From positions 5,450,001-5,514,000 of the forward strand of contig NZ_LR594675.1 of the NCBI RefSeq assembly GCF_901827205.1: a stretch of DNA of 64,000 bases, in the 5' to 3' direction. Made by a program: the position numbers and the translations under genes. Positions 59,561 through 64,000 of the stretch are shown here, in pieces. Source of the DNA: Variovorax sp. PBS-H4. GTDB taxonomy: Bacteria; Pseudomonadota; Gammaproteobacteria; Burkholderiales; Burkholderiaceae_C. The notes under the pieces are model-generated. The model ran no database searches, was not told the origin of the DNA, and saw only the letters and a list, made by a program, of their open reading frames with translations. Positions within the stretch are counted from its first letter, which is position 1. The number at the start of each line of letters is the position of its first letter.

Positions 59561-60741
59561 TCGACTTCTTCTACACGCTGCGCTCGGCCAAGCTGCCGGT
59601 GTCGGTCAAGGAATACCTGAGCCTGCTGGAGGCGCTGCAGGCCGACGTGGTCGGACCGAACTCGGAGGACGCGTTCGGGCTCGACGACTTCTACTATCTC
59701 TCGCGCACTGCGCTCGTGAAGGACGAGAAGCATTACGACAAGTTCGACCGCGCCTTCGCCGCCTACTTCAAGGGTGTCGAACTGGTGACGGATTTCACCA
59801 AGGAAGTGCCGCTCGACTGGCTGCGCAAGACGCTCGAGCGCGAGTTCACGGCCGAGGAGAAGGCCAAGATCGAGAAGATGGGCTGGGACGAGCTCATGGA
59901 AACGCTCAAGAAGCGCTTCGAGGAACAGAAGGAACGCCACGAGGGCGGTAGCAAGTGGATCGGCACCGGCGGCACCTCGCCCTTCGGCCACGGCGGCTAC
60001 AACCCGCAGGGCATCCGCATCGGCGGCGCGGGCAAGAACAGGAGCGCGGTCAAGGTCTGGGACCAGCGCGCTTACAAGGATTACGACGACAGCCAGGAGC
60101 TGGGCACGCGCAATATCAAGATCGCGCTGCGGCGGCTGCGCAAGTTCGCGCGCGAAGGCCACGAGGACGAACTGGACCTCGACGAGACGATCCACAAGAC
60201 GGCAGCCAACGCCGGCTACCTCGACATCAAGATGCGGCCCGAGCGCCACAACAACGTGAAGGTGCTACTGCTGATGGATGTGGGAGGCACGATGGACGAG
60301 CACATCCAGCGCGTGGAGGAGCTCTTCTCCGCAGTCAAGACCGAGTTCAAGCACCTCGAGTTCTATTACTTTCACAACTGCGTCTACGACTTCATGTGGA
60401 AGAACAACCGGCGGCGCTTCTCGGAAAAGTTCGCCACCTGGGACATCATTCGGAAGTACAACAAGGACTACAAGCTGATCTTCGTGGGTGATGCGACCAT
60501 GAGCCCCTACGAGATCCTGCAGCCGGGCGGCAGCGTCGAATACAACAACGAGGAGGCCGGCGCCGAGTGGATCCAGCGGCTGACCCACACCTTCCCGAAA
60601 TTCGCCTGGATCAATCCCGAGCCGCAGGGAGTCTGGCAATACCGCCAAAGTATCGCGGTCATGCAACAACTGGTATCGCACCGCATGTACCCGCTGACAC
60701 TCAAGGGCCTCGAAGAAGCCATGCGGATGCTCTCCAAGTAG
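59554..60741 (+). CDS. VWA-domain protein, CoxE-like MoxR partner
   Basis: A 395-residue cytoplasmic protein. The N-terminal half is a helical region seen in MoxR partners (LIDFFYTLRSAKLPVSVKEY); the C-terminal half is a von Willebrand A domain. The metal-ion-dependent adhesion site, usually DxSxS, reads DVGGTM here, so Gly and Thr stand at the two Ser positions. ATG 59554 is inside the GNAT gene. Such pairs insert metals or activate enzymes; the target is not encoded nearby. Confidence 0.9.
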   Translation: MLIDFFYTLRSAKLPVSVKEYLSLLEALQADVVGPNSEDAFGLDDFYYLSRTALVKDEKHYDKFDRAFAAYFKGVELVTDFTKEVPLDWLRKTLEREFTAEEKAKIEKMGWDELMETLKKRFEEQKERHEGGSKWIGTGGTSPFGHGGYNPQGIRIGGAGKNRSAVKVWDQRAYKDYDDSQELGTRNIKIALRRLRKFAREGHEDELDLDETIHKTAANAGYLDIKMRPERHNNVKVLLLMDVGGTMDEHIQRVEELFSAVKTEFKHLEFYYFHNCVYDFMWKNNRRRFSEKFATWDIIRKYNKDYKLIFVGDATMSPYEILQPGGSVEYNNEEAGAEWIQRLTHTFPKFAWINPEPQGVWQYRQSIAVMQQLVSHRMYPLTLKGLEEAMRMLSK

Positions 60742-60775
60742 GCGCTGTCCCACAGTACTTCTCCGACGGTCATAT

Positions 60776-60799
60776 GGCCAAAAGGCCAGGCCTTTGGCC
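60776..60799. terminator. Palindromic hairpin after the VWA gene
   Basis: GGCCAAAAGGCC (60776-60787) directly joins AGGCCTTTGGCC (60788-60799); the two halves pair almost completely, and each is itself palindromic. A-rich sequence follows rather than a T-run, so it may be a terminator or a protein-binding palindrome. The remaining intergenic stretch up to 60912 is AT-richer and probably holds the oxygenase promoter. Confidence 0.45.
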
Positions 60800-60912
60800 A
60801 AAAAGTTGCTAAAAAAGTTGTCACAGCTGCAATACCAGGGGTTACATTTAACACCTAAGGATTCAATTAAGGCGCCTTCTGACAAGGTGCCCCCCGCTGG
60901 AGGTGTTGCGCC

Positions 60913-61830
60913 ATGTCTGCCCTGCTGTCGATGCCGTTGGAGGCCCCGGTTCTCGAGCAAATGCTGCCCCGGGCAGCCCCGGACGCACTGTTTCCGCCCA
61001 GCGACTTTGTGAGCATCCGCGGCGTGCGCCTGCCGCGCACGGAGCTTGTCGACCGCGCCTTGTTCTCCGCTGCACAGCGGGAGCGCCTGCGTAACGCGCT
61101 GATGGCCGCCTCTCCCTTTCCGCACTTGGTACTGGAGAATCTATTCAACCCGGCGCTGCTGGAATTGGTAGCCGAAGAATTCGACGCCCAGCCCGGCACC
61201 TCGTGGACCGAGGTCAAGAGCCGCTACGAATCGACGCGCCGCTCGGTGCTCGCCCCGACGCTGGGCCCGGCAACGCAGCTGTATTTCGACGTTATCCATT
61301 CCGGCTGGTTCATCGATTGGCTTTCCTCGCTGACCGGTGTCCCCTACCTGCTGGCCGACCCGAAGCTGTTCGGCGGCGGGCTGCACGAGAGCCGCACCGG
61401 TGCGACCTTTGCCGTGCACCGCGACTTCAATCGCCACCGCCACCTCGGGCTGAAGAACGAGATGGTCTTCATCACGTATCTCAACAAGGGATGGAACCCG
61501 GACTGGGGCTCGGGCCTGGAGCTCTGGGACAAGAAGCACGACCGCTGCGTCACCACGGTACAGCCTGAATTCGGCCGCACCATCCTGCTGCCGCACGGCC
61601 CCATCAGCTATCACGGCCACACCAAACCGTTGCAGGCGCCGGATGACCGCCCTCGCCGATCCGTCGCGGCCTACTACTACAGCAGCCCGCTGGCCGGCAA
61701 GCAGCACGGCGATGAATCGGCCTCGGTCTTCATGAAAACGCATCGTGTGGACCGTGCAAAGGCCGTCGCGCGCATGCTCACGCCGCCGGTCGTCTGGCTC
61801 CTGGCACGAAAGATCGCCGGCTACGCTTGA
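60913..61830 (+). CDS. 2-oxoglutarate/Fe(II)-dependent oxygenase
   Basis: A 305-residue oxygenase of the prolyl-4-hydroxylase-like group. The iron triad appears as His169 and Asp171 in AVHRDFN and a His at 234 or 236 in SYHGHTKPL; the Arg pair 248/249 in RPRRSVAAYYYS binds the 2-oxoglutarate carboxylate. The last 25 residues (ARMLTPPVVWLLARKIAGYA) may be a membrane-associated helix. GGAGG precedes ATG 60913. Relatives often modify small molecules or proteins in polysaccharide loci; no such locus is visible here, so the substrate is unknown. Confidence 0.85.
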   Translation: MSALLSMPLEAPVLEQMLPRAAPDALFPPSDFVSIRGVRLPRTELVDRALFSAAQRERLRNALMAASPFPHLVLENLFNPALLELVAEEFDAQPGTSWTEVKSRYESTRRSVLAPTLGPATQLYFDVIHSGWFIDWLSSLTGVPYLLADPKLFGGGLHESRTGATFAVHRDFNRHRHLGLKNEMVFITYLNKGWNPDWGSGLELWDKKHDRCVTTVQPEFGRTILLPHGPISYHGHTKPLQAPDDRPRRSVAAYYYSSPLAGKQHGDESASVFMKTHRVDRAKAVARMLTPPVVWLLARKIAGYA

Positions 61831-61890
61831 GCGGCAGCCCGCGGCTCCCGCCTACGGAGCCCAGGCCAGGCATGCTGTCAGAATGGCCGC

Positions 61891-63786
61891 ATGCTCAGGG
61901 TGTTTCGGTCACTCGCGCCGGCGTGGATGCCGGCGTTTTTTTGTGCAGGCCTCCTTGTGCTGCTGCAGGGCTGCAGCCTGCTGCCGAAGAGCGCGCCGGC
62001 CGAGGGCGACTCGGGCGCTCGCCCCGTTGGCGGCGACACCTCTGCCGGCACACGCGAGGCCTTCAGCGTCGCGGTGCAGGCGCCCGATGCGGTGCGCGAG
62101 TACCTCGAGCAACACCTCGAAATCCAGCACTATCGGCAGATCGGTGACCTCGGCGCCAGCGAGCTCTCCCGGCTCATGGTGGCCGCGGAAGGCAATGCAC
62201 GCGAGCTGCTCGCGACCCTGGGCTACTTCTCACCCGCGCTCACGCTGGAGCTGAACGAGACGCCGCAAGCCAAGGCCCCGCGCGAGGTGCGAATCACGGT
62301 CGATCCCGGCCAGCCCACGCGGGTGCGCCAGGTGCAGATCGACTTCAGCGGAGCGATCGCCGCCGACGCCGACGCCGAGGCCCAGCGCGAGGCGATCCGC
62401 AACAACTGGCCGCTGCGAGCGGGCCAGACCTTCACCCAGCTCGGCTGGGACAACGCCAAGTCGGCCGCGCTGCGCAGCCTCACGGCCAAGCGCTTTCCAA
62501 CCGGCAGCGTGGCGCTGAGCCGCGCAGAGATCGATGCCGACCGGAGCGAGGCCAGTCTGCGCGTCGAATATCGGTCGGGCCCGGCCTACCGCTTCGGCCC
62601 TTTGGAGGTACGCGGAAACGAGCGCTACGACGCCGATGCCGCGCGCCGCATCGCGCGCGTGCCGACCGGCAGCGACTACGACCAGCAGAAGCTGCTCGAT
62701 GCTCAGCAGCGCCTGGCCAGCAGCGGCTACTACGACTCGGTGTTCCTCACGCTCGACACCGACGGCAGCAACCCCCTGTGGGCGCCGGTGATCGCCCAGG
62801 TGCGCGAGGCGTCGCTGCAAAAGGTGGTGCTGGGGGTCGGCTTCACCACCGACAGCGGGCCTCGGGTGTCGGTGGACCACATCCACAATCGCATGCCTCT
62901 GCTGGGCTGGCGCGCCGTTTCCAAGCTCCTGGTCGACCGCGAGACCAAGTCGCTCGGCTCCGAGTGGAACGCCGTCCCCGACGACAAGGGTTGGCGCTGG
63001 TTCGGTGCGGGTCAACTCAAAAACGAGACCTCCGGCAGCTACAAGGTCGACAGCGGACGGCTGCGCGGCGGCCTGGGCAAGTCGAGCGACCACATCGACT
63101 ACAACTACTTCCTGCAGTACGACTATGCGCAGAACCGCGGCGTGAATGCGCCGCCCTCCGCCTCGGCACTGTCCGTCAACTGGGGCTGGACGGGGCGCTA
63201 CTTCGACGATGCCGGCGTGCCGACGCGCGGCCACGGGCTGGCACTGGAGCTGGGCGCCGGCTACACGCTGACGGGCGAGCACCTGCCCTTCACGCGCATC
63301 TACGGCCGCTGGCTGGGCATCGTGCCGCTCGATTGGGCCTCTGCGGATGACAGTGCCAGCGCAGCGCGCAGCAGCCGCCTGCAATTTCGTGCCGAGGCCG
63401 GTGCAGTGACTGCCAGGCAGAGCGCCCAGATCCCTTCGACACTGATGTTCCTGACCGGCGGAGACACCACCGTGCGCGGCTACGGCTATCGCCAGATCGG
63501 CACCGAGCGCAGCGATGGCCAGATCGTCGCCGGCCGGTACATGACGGTGGCCAGCGTCGAGTGGCAGCGGCCTTTCGTCTACGGCGGCAAGCTGACCGAA
63601 TGGGAGAGCGCGGTCTTCGTCGATGCCGGCGCGGTGGCCGACCGGCCCGGTGATCTCAAGACCAAGGTGGGCATCGGCGTCGGGGCGCGCTGGCGCAGCC
63701 CGGTGGGGCCGGTGCAGGCCGACCTGGCTTATGGCGTGGACACGAAAAAGTTCAGGCTGCACCTGCGTCTGGGCTTCACGTTCTGA
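61891..63786 (+). CDS. tamA: Outer-membrane translocation protein TamA
   Basis: A 631-residue Omp85-family protein. The N-terminal export signal ends in a lipobox-like LLQGC, so the mature protein may be lipidated, which is not the E. coli pattern. POTRA domains follow (for example VRITVDPGQPTRVRQVQIDF and YRFGPLEVRGNERYDADAAR), then a 16-strand barrel ending LRLGFTF with terminal Phe. The barrel includes GGDTTVRGYGYRQIG, the Omp85 VRGY motif. TamA and TamB together insert outer-membrane proteins or move phospholipids. Confidence 0.9.
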   Translation: MLRVFRSLAPAWMPAFFCAGLLVLLQGCSLLPKSAPAEGDSGARPVGGDTSAGTREAFSVAVQAPDAVREYLEQHLEIQHYRQIGDLGASELSRLMVAAEGNARELLATLGYFSPALTLELNETPQAKAPREVRITVDPGQPTRVRQVQIDFSGAIAADADAEAQREAIRNNWPLRAGQTFTQLGWDNAKSAALRSLTAKRFPTGSVALSRAEIDADRSEASLRVEYRSGPAYRFGPLEVRGNERYDADAARRIARVPTGSDYDQQKLLDAQQRLASSGYYDSVFLTLDTDGSNPLWAPVIAQVREASLQKVVLGVGFTTDSGPRVSVDHIHNRMPLLGWRAVSKLLVDRETKSLGSEWNAVPDDKGWRWFGAGQLKNETSGSYKVDSGRLRGGLGKSSDHIDYNYFLQYDYAQNRGVNAPPSASALSVNWGWTGRYFDDAGVPTRGHGLALELGAGYTLTGEHLPFTRIYGRWLGIVPLDWASADDSASAARSSRLQFRAEAGAVTARQSAQIPSTLMFLTGGDTTVRGYGYRQIGTERSDGQIVAGRYMTVASVEWQRPFVYGGKLTEWESAVFVDAGAVADRPGDLKTKVGIGVGARWRSPVGPVQADLAYGVDTKKFRLHLRLGFTF

Positions 63787-63788
63787 AC

Positions 63789-64000
63789 ATGGAGCCGAGC
63801 GCGCAAACCTCCACCGCTGCACCTGTGCGCCCGCGCGGCCAGCGAGTCGTGCGAGCGCTGGCATGGAGCCTGCTCAGCCTGGTTCTGCTGGTGGGCGTGC
63901 TCACGGCCGGCGCCTGGTGGTGGCTGGGCTCCAACCAGTCGCTGGCCTTTGCGCTGGCGCAGGCGGCGCGCTACCTGCCGATCGGCCAGACGCTGGAGAG
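63789..64000 (+). CDS. tamB: Translocation module protein TamB, 5' end
   Basis: The first 70 residues only; the gene runs off the right edge. ATG 63789 lies two bases after the tamA stop. The N-terminus has a Pro/Arg-rich tail and one signal-anchor helix (SLLSLVLLVGVLTAGAWWWL), followed by the GSNQSLAFALAQAARYLPIG start typical of TamB. Confidence 0.85.
   Translation, partial: MEPSAQTSTAAPVRPRGQRVVRALAWSLLSLVLLVGVLTAGAWWWLGSNQSLAFALAQAARYLPIGQTLE

Overview
The window is high-GC DNA (roughly two thirds G+C by eye), densely packed, with many ATGA/TGATG stop-start overlaps. It encodes several branched-chain-type ABC transporters, the protocatechuate 3,4-dioxygenase genes, a MoxR/VWA pair and TamAB. 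This points to a metabolically versatile betaproteobacterium of the Burkholderiales, most likely a Comamonadaceae (Variovorax-like) soil or rhizosphere bacterium. The genus is inferred from gene content only. I see no rRNA, tRNA, CRISPR array, complete insertion sequence or replication origin.

Region 1 (1-18.1 kb, with an outlier at 22.1-24.7 kb) is a catabolic cluster. It holds two sets of branched-chain-type (Liv) ABC transporter genes, two periplasmic binding proteins, three cytochrome P450s (two CYP199-like) with a 2Fe-2S ferredoxin, five short-chain dehydrogenases (one frameshifted), a KstD-like FAD dehydrogenase, a vicinal-oxygen-chelate dioxygenase, a DUF3237 protein, a SnoaL-like protein and an FMN/Fe-S/FAD ene-reductase. 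The likely job is uptake and oxidative breakdown of a ring compound, aromatic or alicyclic; the substrate cannot be read from sequence. A GTCCCC...GGGGACAGACG element recurs upstream of every operon of this cluster, including the detached 22-24 kb part, which suggests one regulon.

Region 2 (18.1-22.1 kb) is a patchy, eroded interval. It has a frameshifted SRPBCC gene with a SnoaL partner, a TetR repressor gene facing a duplicated two-operator module, the scar of a deleted RND efflux operon, a thioredoxin-reductase-like flavoprotein and an isoprenylcysteine-methyltransferase-like membrane protein.

Region 3 (24.8-34.0 kb) is a peptide-scavenging operon: an RpiR-type regulator, an isoaspartyl peptidase/asparaginase, a GsiABCD-type glutathione/dipeptide importer, a DmpA-type aminopeptidase and an M55 D-aminopeptidase.

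Region 4 (34.1-52.4 kb, mostly minus strand) has a type II secretion/type IV pilus hybrid machine (GspG-F-E, PilM-N-O-P-like proteins, secretin, three pseudopilins). Directly upstream lie a Sel1-repeat gene, a lipoprotein gene and a 2116-residue Sec-exported RHS/YD-repeat protein ending in a snapalysin-like metalloprotease domain. A small secreted YD-repeat protein and a LuxR solo follow. I read this as a candidate toxin/immunity/secretion locus and the most interesting part of the window.

Region 5 (52.4-64.0 kb) is mixed: maleylacetate reductase with an aldehyde dehydrogenase remnant, a DUF1841 gene, pcaQ facing pcaHG, a cytochrome c4, a MoxR-GNAT-VWA operon, a 2-oxoglutarate oxygenase, and tamA with the start of tamB.
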